A stretch of 7,233 nucleotides of DNA from an uncultured Eubacteriales bacterium (GCA_902462015.1 CABPZV010000102.1:1-7233), one strand, 5' to 3'; numbered from the stretch's first letter, positions 1 through 6,109 are shown. Notes: generated from the sequence alone by a model not told the origin. Numbers and translations: made by a program.

Positions 1-194
1 ATCCCGATCTTTATACTCGGTCAAATAATCCACCTACACACCGTACCGTTTCGGTGGATGAGGCTATCTTTATTCTCCAACCTCAAGGGTATCTCGTCAC
101 CCCTGCGACTTCTTAATCTGTTTTGATACTGTTTTTTCGGCTACTATGCGGTAGTCTTTGTTTCTATGCCTTTTGTTGGGGAGGAGAAGATAGT

Positions 195-222
195 TTATTT
201 CAAACTTATTTCAAACTTATTT
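195..222. repeat. Short tandem repeat, 11-bp period
   Basis: The unit TTATTTCAAAC is present about 2.5 times in perfect tandem (period 11, for example C201 and C212 begin equivalent CAAAC blocks). It is AT-rich and lies in non-coding DNA. It may be simple slippage; no function is evident. Confidence 0.6.
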
Positions 223-250
223 ACCCTCTCTTTTTAAAGTTTTTGGATTC

Positions 251-276
251 TTAAACCTTTTTTCAAAAAGGTTTAA
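251..276. repeat. 12-bp perfect inverted repeat
   Basis: TTAAACCTTTTT (251-262) pairs perfectly with AAAAAGGTTTAA (265-276) around a 2-base loop. The repeat is followed by GCCGCCAGAGGC (277-288), itself able to form a small GCC/GGC hairpin. There is no clean T-tract after the stem on the + strand, so it is not a classical terminator. The layout (strong palindrome plus a GC-rich tag in non-coding DNA) resembles dispersed intergenic repeat elements, but only a genome-wide search could show that. Confidence 0.5.
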
Positions 277-317
277 GCCGCCAGAGGCCGTAGTTTTCGA
301 TTTGTATTATACAGAAT

Positions 318-353
318 CGGGGTATTGTGTTTGCGCACATGCCCCGTTTTTTT
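318..353 (+). terminator. Intrinsic terminator of an upstream + strand transcript
   Basis: CGGGG (318-322) pairs with CCCCG (342-346), and TGTG (326-329) with CACA (336-339), separated by a small internal mismatch and an apical loop. Seven T's (347-353) follow directly. This is a typical rho-independent terminator reading left to right. The transcript it ends must start beyond the left edge of the window or be a short RNA within 1-317; no gene in the window accounts for it. Confidence 0.7.
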
Positions 354-585
354 CTGATCTAAAAAATAATTCAAAAGATAAGGACGTGATTTATCTTATC
401 AGAACAAGGTAGAAGTATCTGCTGCAGGCAGAGCTGTCTGAGTCCGGTTAAAGCTGTTTCAATCCTCTTTAAGGTCGGCAAAGCTTGGCTAATCGAATTG
501 TGTCGGACCGCGGTGCAATTTTTCTATTGTGTTCATCGTTTGGTACGACATGACCGGATTATTTTTTTATTTTCTTCAAATACTA

Positions 586-614
586 TTGACATAAACATTA
601 TGCCATAATATAAT
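586..614 (+). promoter_or_regulatory. Consensus sigma-A promoter of the acyl-CoA synthetase gene
   Basis: A perfect -35 box TTGACA (586-591) and a perfect -10 box TATAAT (609-614) are separated by the optimal 17 bp. Transcription should start near 620-622, giving a leader of about 160 nt before the start codon at 782. The spacer holds the inverted repeat ATTATG-C-CATAAT (597-609), which touches the -10 box. CATAATAT occurs at 604-611 and again at 625-632, exactly 21 bp apart. An operator here would allow a very strong core promoter to be repressed; that part is inference. Confidence 0.85.
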
Positions 615-620
615 GCTTTT

Positions 621-781
621 GATTCATAATATTATACAGAAGAAAAAGTCAGCGTCAAAACGTAGCGCTAATTCCATGCAATATAAGCGCCGCATGTCAA
701 AATACTATAAATCATCCGCGTGACGATAAGCAAAAAAACAATCTATAATCCGCTGTCAGGCGGAAAGGAACGGTCACAAAA
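621..781 (+). promoter_or_regulatory. Long 5' leader of the acyl-CoA synthetase mRNA
   Basis: About 160 nt separate the predicted start of transcription from the ATG. Possible local pairings are GCGCT (665-669) with AGCGC (686-690), ATGC (676-679) with GCAT (692-695), and CCGC (750-753) with GCGG (760-763). The last helix abuts the Shine-Dalgarno sequence AAAGGAA (764-770) and could affect its access. I recognise no known riboswitch core, T-box or internal terminator here. The leader may simply be unstructured. Confidence 0.4.
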
Positions 782-2539
782 ATGAATAAAAATGTCAATT
801 ACTATAAAGAATACAACAATAAAATATACTCAGATTTTGCAGATTTACTTTATCAGTCCGCGCGCGATTTTCCGTCTAAGGACTGTTACCGTTTTATCCG
901 TGATAAAAACGAATACAAAATCTCTTTTTCAAGATTTGTAAAAACCGTATACAGCTTCGGACGATCGCTTGAGAAGCTTGGATGCAGCAAGGAACACACT
1001 GCGATTATCGGTGAAAAATGCTTTGAGTGGCTTGCATCTTACTTTGCGATAATCATTTTTGGCGGAGTCGCCGTACCACTTGACAAAGAGCTTGCGCATG
1101 ACCAAATCAGAAATTTTGTCAATTTCGCCGATTGTGATACCGTAGTGTACACAAAAAAATACGCAGACGTATTTGTCGGTCATGAATCTGAAATGCCCGG
1201 AGTAAAGTTATTTATAGAGATAACTCTCGACGCCCCGGTGCTTATAAGCTCAGGCAAAACCGACGCTGTAATCCCGGGCGGTAATCAAACCACGTTTGAC
1301 AGTCTTGTCACATGGGGAAACTCCGATATTCTTGAAAACGGAGTCTCATCATCCGTAAAAAGCCAAGACACAGACAAGATGAGCATAATCATCTTCACCT
1401 CCGGAACAACCGGAACAAGCAAAGGAGTAATGCTCTCCCAGAAGAATGTGCTCTCCTGTCTTTGCAGCGCACTTAAACTCATTGACGTTTCGTCCGACGA
1501 CGTTCTCGTCTCCGTACTTCCGTTTCATCACACCTATGAGATGACAGCCGGAATTCTCGCGGCATATGCCATCGGTGCAACAGTATGCATTAATGATAAC
1601 ATTAGAAATACAACACGTGATTTCAAATACTTCAAACCTACAATTCTCGCTCTCGTACCGCTGTTTGTAACGACATTATACAAAAAAATTATGGATACCG
1701 CCCGCAAAAAGGGGCTTGATAAAACGCTGCAGCGTCTCATGAAAACTGACCGTCTACTCCGCCATGTCGGAATCGATCTCAGAAAAGCTTTCTTTTCACA
1801 AATCACCTCGGAGCTTGGCGGAAGACTGACGAGAATTATCTGCGGAGGCGCTCCAATGCCGCCGGATATGGTTGAAAAATTCTCTTCTTTCGGAATTTCA
1901 GTCTCCGAAGGCTATGGTATAACAGAATGTTCTCCGGTAATTGCAGTCGCGCCCTTTGAGTACACCAGACGCGGAAGCTGCGGTCTTCTGCTTTCAAATA
2001 TGCAGTTGTATATCGACCGCGACGACGTTCATGACGAAACGGGAGAAATTATCGTCAAGGGCGATAATGTTATGCTTGGATACTATAAAAATGAGGCAGC
2101 TACGGCTGAGGTGCTTTCCGACCGGGGATGGTTCCGTACAGGAGACTGCGGATACATCGACAGCGACAGCTATCTTTATATAACCGGACGAAAGAAAAAT
2201 GTAATCGTACTCAATAACGGAAAAAATGTTTTCCCTGAAGAAATTGAAGAATACCTCGGAGAAATCGAACTGATTAAGGAATGTACCGTCGTCGGAAGAA
2301 CAGCCGAAAAAGATGGAAAAGTAAACGTAACTGCTATCATCTTTCCCGACTATGAAAGAGCAAAAGAGGAAAATATAACAACCGACGAAGAAATAAATAT
2401 CTATTTCAGAAATGAAATTGCTAAATTAAACAAGCGGATAGCGTCTTTCAAGCAGATAAAAGGAATTGAAATACGAAAAACTCCATTTCCAAAAACAACG
2501 ACACAGAAAATTCAGCGCTATAAGATAAATAATGAATAA
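782..2539 (+). CDS. AMP-forming long-chain acyl-CoA synthetase (fatty acid-CoA ligase)
   Basis: A 585-residue cytoplasmic enzyme of the ANL (acyl-CoA synthetase/NRPS adenylation/luciferase) superfamily. The family activates a carboxylic acid with ATP to an acyl-adenylate, then transfers the acyl group to CoA. Visible motifs, in order: the phosphate-binding loop FTSGTTGTSKGV (205-216), LPFHHTYE (246-253), the adenine-binding SEGYGITECSP (375-385), WFRTGDCGYID (450-460), the hinge region ITGRKKNVIVLNNGKN (467-482), and the C-terminal KTTTQKIQR (571-579) with the expected catalytic lysine K576. The GRKKNVIVLNNGKNVFPEEIE style is typical of long-chain fatty acyl-CoA ligases, and the length is normal for them. 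There is no signal peptide or clear membrane segment. The start is supported by AAAGGAA (764-770) and by an in-frame stop at 746-748. It is transcribed alone, from a consensus promoter to a terminator at 2562. The precise acyl substrate cannot be read from sequence. Confidence 0.93.
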   Translation: MNKNVNYYKEYNNKIYSDFADLLYQSARDFPSKDCYRFIRDKNEYKISFSRFVKTVYSFGRSLEKLGCSKEHTAIIGEKCFEWLASYFAIIIFGGVAVPLDKELAHDQIRNFVNFADCDTVVYTKKYADVFVGHESEMPGVKLFIEITLDAPVLISSGKTDAVIPGGNQTTFDSLVTWGNSDILENGVSSSVKSQDTDKMSIIIFTSGTTGTSKGVMLSQKNVLSCLCSALKLIDVSSDDVLVSVLPFHHTYEMTAGILAAYAIGATVCINDNIRNTTRDFKYFKPTILALVPLFVTTLYKKIMDTARKKGLDKTLQRLMKTDRLLRHVGIDLRKAFFSQITSELGGRLTRIICGGAPMPPDMVEKFSSFGISVSEGYGITECSPVIAVAPFEYTRRGSCGLLLSNMQLYIDRDDVHDETGEIIVKGDNVMLGYYKNEAATAEVLSDRGWFRTGDCGYIDSDSYLYITGRKKNVIVLNNGKNVFPEEIEEYLGEIELIKECTVVGRTAEKDGKVNVTAIIFPDYERAKEENITTDEEINIYFRNEIAKLNKRIASFKQIKGIEIRKTPFPKTTTQKIQRYKINNE

Positions 2540-2561
2540 TAAAATCGTGACACGGTATCAA

Positions 2562-2603
2562 ATGTCTGAGCAATGACACAAAATTAATGCTCAGGCATTT
2601 TTT
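2562..2603 (+). terminator. Intrinsic terminator after the acyl-CoA synthetase gene
   Basis: ATGTCTGAGCA (2562-2572) pairs with TGCTCAGGCAT (2588-2598), an 11-bp stem with one G-T wobble around a 15-nt loop, followed by T's to 2603. It lies 22 nt after the stop codon and separates this unit from the downstream operon. Confidence 0.88.
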
Positions 2604-2697
2604 ATTATGTGCGGTCAAAACGCTGTAAATCACTAAACGGCATTATGTTTTCAAAATAAAAGTGTCATAAAATAAACGGATCTTATCAAAAGACCTG

Positions 2698-2726
2698 CAC
2701 CAAATTATCATGTTCATCATATTTTA
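2698..2726 (+). promoter_or_regulatory. Candidate sigma-K (late mother-cell) promoter of the peptidoglycan-binding operon
   Basis: CACC (2698-2701) and CATATTTTA (2718-2726) match the published sigma-K pattern: AC, 17 bp, CATAnnnTA, with the flanking C's also fitting the extended mACm form. Transcription would start near 2733, giving a leader of about 30 nt with the Shine-Dalgarno at 2747-2753. No TTGACA/TATAAT-type promoter of comparable quality is visible between 2604 and 2762. The region is AT-rich and the motif short, so a chance match is possible. The sporulation-type products downstream raise its credibility. Confidence 0.5.
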
Positions 2727-2762
2727 ATGAATAGAGAATAAAGCCTAAAGGAGAAAAATCAT

Positions 2763-3305
2763 ATGACAGATGATAAAACCCAGATAACAAGGCAAACTAT
2801 CAGCCAAAGCAATGAAAATCCTAACAATAACTTTGTTCTGAACACCCCGAACATTAACCCAAATCCAAACAATTCAGAAAACGGCTACATACCTGATAAT
2901 TCAGGCGGAGCAGCAAACCCAAATAACACAGGCTTCGGAAATCTTATTGTACAGGTATCCGCAGCTTCAGGCGCATACCCTATCGCAGGTGCTCTTGTCA
3001 CAATATCAGACAATGACTCCGGAATTATTCGCGTTCTTGAAACTGACAGAAGCGGCAAGACTCCGGAAATATCCCTTCCGACGCCGAATATATCTGAAAG
3101 CATGACGCCGGGAAAAACAGCTTACAGCGTTTATAATATCGATACCGACGCCGACGGATATTACGGAGCAAGAAATATAGGCGTGGCTGTTTTTCCCAAT
3201 ACTACTTCAATTCAAAGCGTATCTCTTGTACCTGTTTCGCAGGACTATACGCCAAGAAACGGAAAAACTCTTTTCTTCAATGAAAACATGTCTCAAAATA
3301 AGTAA
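2763..3305 (+). CDS. Asn/Pro-rich protein with predicted transthyretin-like or carboxypeptidase-regulatory-like domain
   Basis: A 180-residue protein, first gene of the operon, with a strong Shine-Dalgarno AAAGGAG (2747-2753) 9 nt before the ATG. Residues 1-60 are low-complexity, rich in Asn, Pro and Ser, and probably disordered. Residues 60-160 look like a single beta-sandwich of the transthyretin or carboxypeptidase-regulatory type. It opens with GNLIVQVSAASG, then PIAGALVTISD, then a TDRSGKT turn (94-100), then DADGYYGARNIGVAVFP (128-144), and ends in strands around SIQSVSLVPV (149-158). I assign the fold from this pattern, not from a database match. Such domains are usually structural or adhesive. 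There is no signal peptide, membrane segment or LPXTG anchor, so it is not obviously exported. Its position beside SpoIID-like and peptidoglycan-binding genes suggests a structural part of the spore envelope (inference). Confidence 0.8.
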   Translation: MTDDKTQITRQTISQSNENPNNNFVLNTPNINPNPNNSENGYIPDNSGGAANPNNTGFGNLIVQVSAASGAYPIAGALVTISDNDSGIIRVLETDRSGKTPEISLPTPNISESMTPGKTAYSVYNIDTDADGYYGARNIGVAVFPNTTSIQSVSLVPVSQDYTPRNGKTLFFNENMSQNK

Positions 3306-3314
3306 TTAATTACT
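3301..3314. repeat. 14-bp perfect palindrome at the stop codon
   Basis: AGTAATTAATTACT is its own reverse complement and includes the TAA stop (3303-3305) of the first operon gene. It is followed by a T-run (3324-3330). With no loop and only A-T rich pairs, it is a poor terminator; at most it could reduce readthrough or mark a processing site. Chance in AT-rich DNA is a reasonable explanation. Confidence 0.35.
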
Positions 3315-3350
3315 AATTTCATATTTTTTTATTAAAATCGGAGAAAACTT

Positions 3351-4751
3351 ATGCCTACAGAAGCACAAAATCCTTTAATACCGGTTATACCTGAAACTAT
3401 AACCGTTCATCTTGGCTCTCCGTCGTCAAACGCCCCTAACGTAACCGTCAGCTTTTCTGACTACATAAAAAATGTTGCTTCAAGTGAGCTGTACCCTACG
3501 TGGCCGGAACCGGCGCTCAGAGCTAATATACTCGCACAGATTTCATTCGCGTTAAACCGCATTTATACTGAATATTACCGCAGCCGGGGCTATAATTTTG
3601 ATATAACCTCGTCTACTGCAATCGACCAGTCATTTGTAAATAACCGAGATATATTTGAAAATGTTTCGCATATCGTAGATGACCTGTTCGGAACATATTT
3701 AAGGAGAATAAACTCGGTAGAGCCTTTATTTGCACAGTATTGCAACGGAACAACCACAACATGCGAGGGTATGTCTCAATGGGGGTCAGTCGCATTGGCA
3801 GAAAATGGACTTACAGCGTTTGAAATTCTGCAGCATTATTACGGAGACGATATAGAGCTTGTCGAAAACGCACCGATAGGATCTATAACAGAAAGTGTTC
3901 CGCCTCTGCCGCTGAGACTTGGATTCGGCGGAAATTCCGTTGCACTTTTACAGACGCGTCTTAACCGCATTTCCGTAAACTATCCAAATATTCCGAAAAT
4001 TGCGAATGTTGACGGCTTTTTCGGTACAGATACAAGAAATGCAGTTATTGAATTTCAAAAAACCTTCAACCTTGTTCCGGACGGCGTAGTTGGAAGAGCA
4101 ACATGGTACGAGATTCTTCGCGTATATAACGCAGTAAAGAGACTTAACGAGCTCAATTCCGAGCAGCTTACCTTCAGTGAACTGCCGATTGTCTATCCGG
4201 TTGACCTCCGCGAAGGCAACACCGGATATGGCGTGGAGCTTATACAGTATTACCTCAGCTTAATTTCACTATACAACAACACAATTCCGGCAGTTGCTAT
4301 TGACGGAATTTTCGGTCCCAGAACAGCAAATTCGGTATCTGCCTTCCAGCGCGTATACGGTTTGCCTGAGACAGGTATCGTAGACGCGGATACATTTTTC
4401 AAGATGTACGATGTGTTCCTCGGCATTATAAATTCCCTGCCGAATGTAAACTACGCATATAATGCACGTCCTTTCCCGGGAACAAGTCTTTTGGTCGGCT
4501 CAACAGGAGAATATGTGCGGCTTCTGCAAACATATTTGAATACTCTTGCAACTGTTTATCCGGAAATCGGAACGCTGGCTGTAGACGGCATTTTCGGAGA
4601 AGCAACCGAGAATGCAGTAAAAACTGTACAGAGAATTTTCGGTCTGCCGGAAACAGGCGTGGTAAATCTCGCCACATGGAATGTAATTGCAGGACAATAC
4701 GAAAGTATTTTAACAGGCAGAACGCGTTCCGAAGGTCAATGGTCGGAATAA
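3351..4751 (+). CDS. Leaderless SpoIID-like domain protein with three peptidoglycan-binding repeats
   Basis: A 466-residue protein with Shine-Dalgarno GGAG (3340-3343) 7 nt before the ATG and an in-frame stop at 3333-3335, which fixes the start. Residues 15-170 resemble a compact SpoIID (sporulation lytic transglycosylase) domain. The blocks are YIKNVASSELYPTWPEPAL (38-56), where E46 aligns with the family's catalytic Glu; YNFDITSSTAIDQ (81-93); AQYCNGTTTTC (128-138); and GMSQWG (140-145), leading to ILQHYYGDD (159-167). Three PG_binding_1-type repeats follow at about 187-262, 281-356 and 374-449. Each contains a [VI]DG[FI]FG core (220-225, 318-323, 411-416) and an FQ/VQ helix, and repeats 2 and 3 share GLPETG. 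Classical SpoIID has an N-terminal membrane anchor; this protein has none, so it probably acts in the mother cell or on the spore surface. Activity is inferred. It could be a non-catalytic binder. Confidence 0.85.
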   Translation: MPTEAQNPLIPVIPETITVHLGSPSSNAPNVTVSFSDYIKNVASSELYPTWPEPALRANILAQISFALNRIYTEYYRSRGYNFDITSSTAIDQSFVNNRDIFENVSHIVDDLFGTYLRRINSVEPLFAQYCNGTTTTCEGMSQWGSVALAENGLTAFEILQHYYGDDIELVENAPIGSITESVPPLPLRLGFGGNSVALLQTRLNRISVNYPNIPKIANVDGFFGTDTRNAVIEFQKTFNLVPDGVVGRATWYEILRVYNAVKRLNELNSEQLTFSELPIVYPVDLREGNTGYGVELIQYYLSLISLYNNTIPAVAIDGIFGPRTANSVSAFQRVYGLPETGIVDADTFFKMYDVFLGIINSLPNVNYAYNARPFPGTSLLVGSTGEYVRLLQTYLNTLATVYPEIGTLAVDGIFGEATENAVKTVQRIFGLPETGVVNLATWNVIAGQYESILTGRTRSEGQWSE

Positions 4752-4789
4752 TGCCGAATATAAATATACCAAGAGAGGAAAATCAAGTC

Positions 4790-5320
4790 ATGGAAAGTAA
4801 AACATCAAACGAAGACGTTATACGGGAAGCGCAGAAAATTATTGTTCGTCTGTCAAGCTTCACCAACAGCATAAGTCCTGTTCAGGTGGACGGAATTTAC
4901 GGTTCGGAAACTGAAGCTCAGATACGTAACTTTCAAAGATATGTCGGACTTCCTCCGACCGGAATCCTTGATCAGACAACATTTGAAAGCCTTGTAGATG
5001 CAAACAGCGCAATCGATATTATCACAGGTGTAAGCGTTCCTATCTCACCATATGAGAGAAATCTCGCCGGACGGGTAGTCTCAAAGGGAGAAATACACGA
5101 TCTCGTCACCATGCTGCAAATTATGCTTCAGACGATCAGTGTCGCTACAGACGATATCTTATTTGTTAAAGTCAACGGACAATTCGATGATAACACACAG
5201 GCCGCAGTAGAAAGAATTCAGGAGCTAAACGGTCTCCCAAGAACGGGAGACGTAGACCTGATTACATGGAACCGTCTTTCCCGTCTGTACAACAAATATG
5301 TAGACAGTGAAGGTATATAA
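4790..5320 (+). CDS. Small protein with two peptidoglycan-binding repeats
   Basis: A 176-residue protein from the chosen start. ATG 4790 is preceded by GAGAGGAAA (4773-4781), a good Shine-Dalgarno at suitable spacing. An alternative in-frame ATG at 4751 overlaps the previous stop as TAATG and would add 13 residues beginning MPNINIPREEN, but only a weak GAAGG lies upstream (4731-4735). Still earlier ATGs lie inside the preceding gene. The first PG_binding_1-type repeat spans residues 9-70, with VDGIYG (33-38), NFQRYVGLPPTG (47-58) and a TTF end. The second spans about 86-168 and has lost the core: VNGQFD (128-133) replaces VDGxFG and RIQ replaces FQ, though GLPRTG (148-153) and TWNRL (159-163) remain. 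There is no signal peptide. The repeats resemble those of the upstream gene, suggesting duplication and divergence. It is probably a binding or scaffold protein; no catalytic domain is visible. Confidence 0.8.
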   Translation: MESKTSNEDVIREAQKIIVRLSSFTNSISPVQVDGIYGSETEAQIRNFQRYVGLPPTGILDQTTFESLVDANSAIDIITGVSVPISPYERNLAGRVVSKGEIHDLVTMLQIMLQTISVATDDILFVKVNGQFDDNTQAAVERIQELNGLPRTGDVDLITWNRLSRLYNKYVDSEGI

Positions 5321-5336
5321 AACTGTAACAATATAA

Positions 5337-5360
5337 GGCCGAAAATCTACCTATTCGGCC
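5337..5360. repeat. 7-bp perfect hairpin after the operon
   Basis: GGCCGAA (5337-5343) pairs with TTCGGCC (5354-5360) around a 10-nt loop, 17 nt after the last + strand stop. It has no T-tract on the + strand. Read on the - strand it is followed by TTATATTGTT, so it may help end the convergent phosphate transcript, or protect the 3' end of either mRNA. Confidence 0.5.
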
Positions 5361-5375
5361 AACAATATATAAATA

Positions 5376-5455
5376 CCCGACACCAAATTAAGCCGCCCAG
5401 GATTGTACTGTCAGAACAATTCGGATCGGCTCAAACTGGATGCCGGGCATTTTTT
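5376..5455 (+). terminator. Large structured terminator of the peptidoglycan-binding operon
   Basis: This is a tiered hairpin ending in six T's (5450-5455). The outer stem pairs CCCG-A-CA-CCA (5376-5385) with TGG-A-TG-C-CGGG (5437-5447), with one A-C mismatch and one bulged A. The middle stem is AGCCG (5391-5395) with CGGCT (5427-5431). The inner stem is ATTGT (5402-5406) with ACAAT (5416-5420). On the - strand the helix is preceded by A's and followed by TATTTATATATT, so it could also weakly stop the convergent transcript. Confidence 0.75.
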
Positions 5456-5475
5456 AGACGCAAAATTATCCGTAG

Positions 5476-6096
5476 TTAGGTATTTTTAATTATAATCTGA
5501 TATATTATGTCGGCCGCATGTTCACAAAGATCACAGCATTCCTCAAGGCAATCACATATCGCTTTATTTCCGATAAGCTTCTTTGACTCGGTTTCCTTGC
5601 TAAAAAGAGAATGTATCAGCTCTGCATAAGCCGTGTCTGCTTCGCCCTCAATTGTATTAACGTCTACAAGCATTGAGCGCAGTGTTTTTGATTTCTTAAA
5701 GTTTTTAAGCTCCTTAACCGCTTCGTACAAAGCCTTAACACAGCGGCACACAATATTTGAAAATTCGGGCACGCCAACCGGCAAGTCATTAACGTGGAAC
5801 ATATAACACTCTAAAACCACTTCGTCAAGAGCGTCCGTAACATCGTCAATTATCTGTATTAAGCTCAGTATATCCTCCTGATCAATCGGTGTGATAAATT
5901 CAGCTGACAAGCAAGTTAATATATCGTGATGTATCTCATCAGCATCATGCTCAATTTCATGCATTTTATCGCGCTGAACTGACAAGCTTTCTGCTGAATA
6001 TTTACAAAGAATTTCTTCCAGAAACTCTGCAGCCTTTACACAATACTCTACCTGCTGTTCCGCTAATTTAAAATAATCGTTTTTATGTTTGGACAT
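5476..6096 (-). CDS. PhoU-like DUF47 protein, presumed partner of the phosphate transporter
   Basis: A 206-residue cytoplasmic, all-helical protein of the PhoU-like DUF47 family, which is commonly encoded beside PiT transporters and thought to modulate them. Evidence includes the acidic motif EIEHDADEIHHDI (47-59; the ExxxD pattern is proposed to bind metal in PhoU-type folds), FITPIDQEDI (67-76), IDDVTDALDE (83-92) and the matching second-half motif NTIEGEADTAY (147-157). The length is normal for the family. The open frame extends upstream to 6249, but those 51 residues overlap the transporter gene and look non-coding, whereas ATG 6096 begins the recognisable MSKHKNDYFKLAEQQ. This start lies 47 nt after the transporter stop, so the two form an operon with the transporter first. 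The C-terminal part is cysteine-rich (C171, C173, C177, C178, C181), which is unusual. The Shine-Dalgarno arrangement is described separately. Confidence 0.88.
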   Translation of the reverse strand: MSKHKNDYFKLAEQQVEYCVKAAEFLEEILCKYSAESLSVQRDKMHEIEHDADEIHHDILTCLSAEFITPIDQEDILSLIQIIDDVTDALDEVVLECYMFHVNDLPVGVPEFSNIVCRCVKALYEAVKELKNFKKSKTLRSMLVDVNTIEGEADTAYAELIHSLFSKETESKKLIGNKAICDCLEECCDLCEHAADIIYQIIIKNT

Positions 6097-6109
6097 TTTA
6101 ACTACCGCA

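Larger units (their letters stand above)
1..585. other. Intergenic region with no supported gene
   Basis: I see no convincing gene in this stretch. Two + strand frames are open from the left edge (stops at 114-116 and 124-126), and another frame is open from about 390 to 608, but none has a start codon with a Shine-Dalgarno site or a recognisable product. The stretch does contain a 28-bp tandem repeat (195-222), a long inverted repeat (251-276) and a T-tailed hairpin (318-353), listed separately. Small hairpins also occur at 377-400 (GATAAG/CTTATC) and 418-432 (TCTGC/GCAGA), and a weak terminator-like hairpin at 496-523 (AATTG/CAATT followed by T's). The terminator at 318-353 implies that a + strand transcript enters from the left. 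Confidence 0.6.

Noticed and set aside
3..116. Open frame on the + strand from the left edge, 37 codons ending in TAA at 114-116
   Set aside because: It could be the end of an upstream gene, but another frame is open as long (stop at 124-126), 37 codons is not unusual by chance, and I recognise no protein family in it.
403..421. AACAAGGTAG..GTATC resembles the conserved 3' end of 16S rRNA
   Set aside because: The match covers less than 20 bases, and the flanking sequence does not continue as rRNA, so it is most likely coincidence.
496..523. AATTG/CAATT hairpin followed by T's as a terminator
   Set aside because: The stem has only five A-T rich pairs with a large loop, and no gene precedes it. 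It is too weak to call.
390..608. 72-codon open frame ending inside the sigma-A promoter
   Set aside because: It has no start codon near its beginning and no Shine-Dalgarno, and it runs through TTGACA and into the TATAAT region. Its composition does not resemble a protein I know.
2666..2674. CATAAAATA as a second sigma-K -10 box
   Set aside because: No AC element is present 17 bp upstream, and it lies further from the gene than the better match at 2698-2726.
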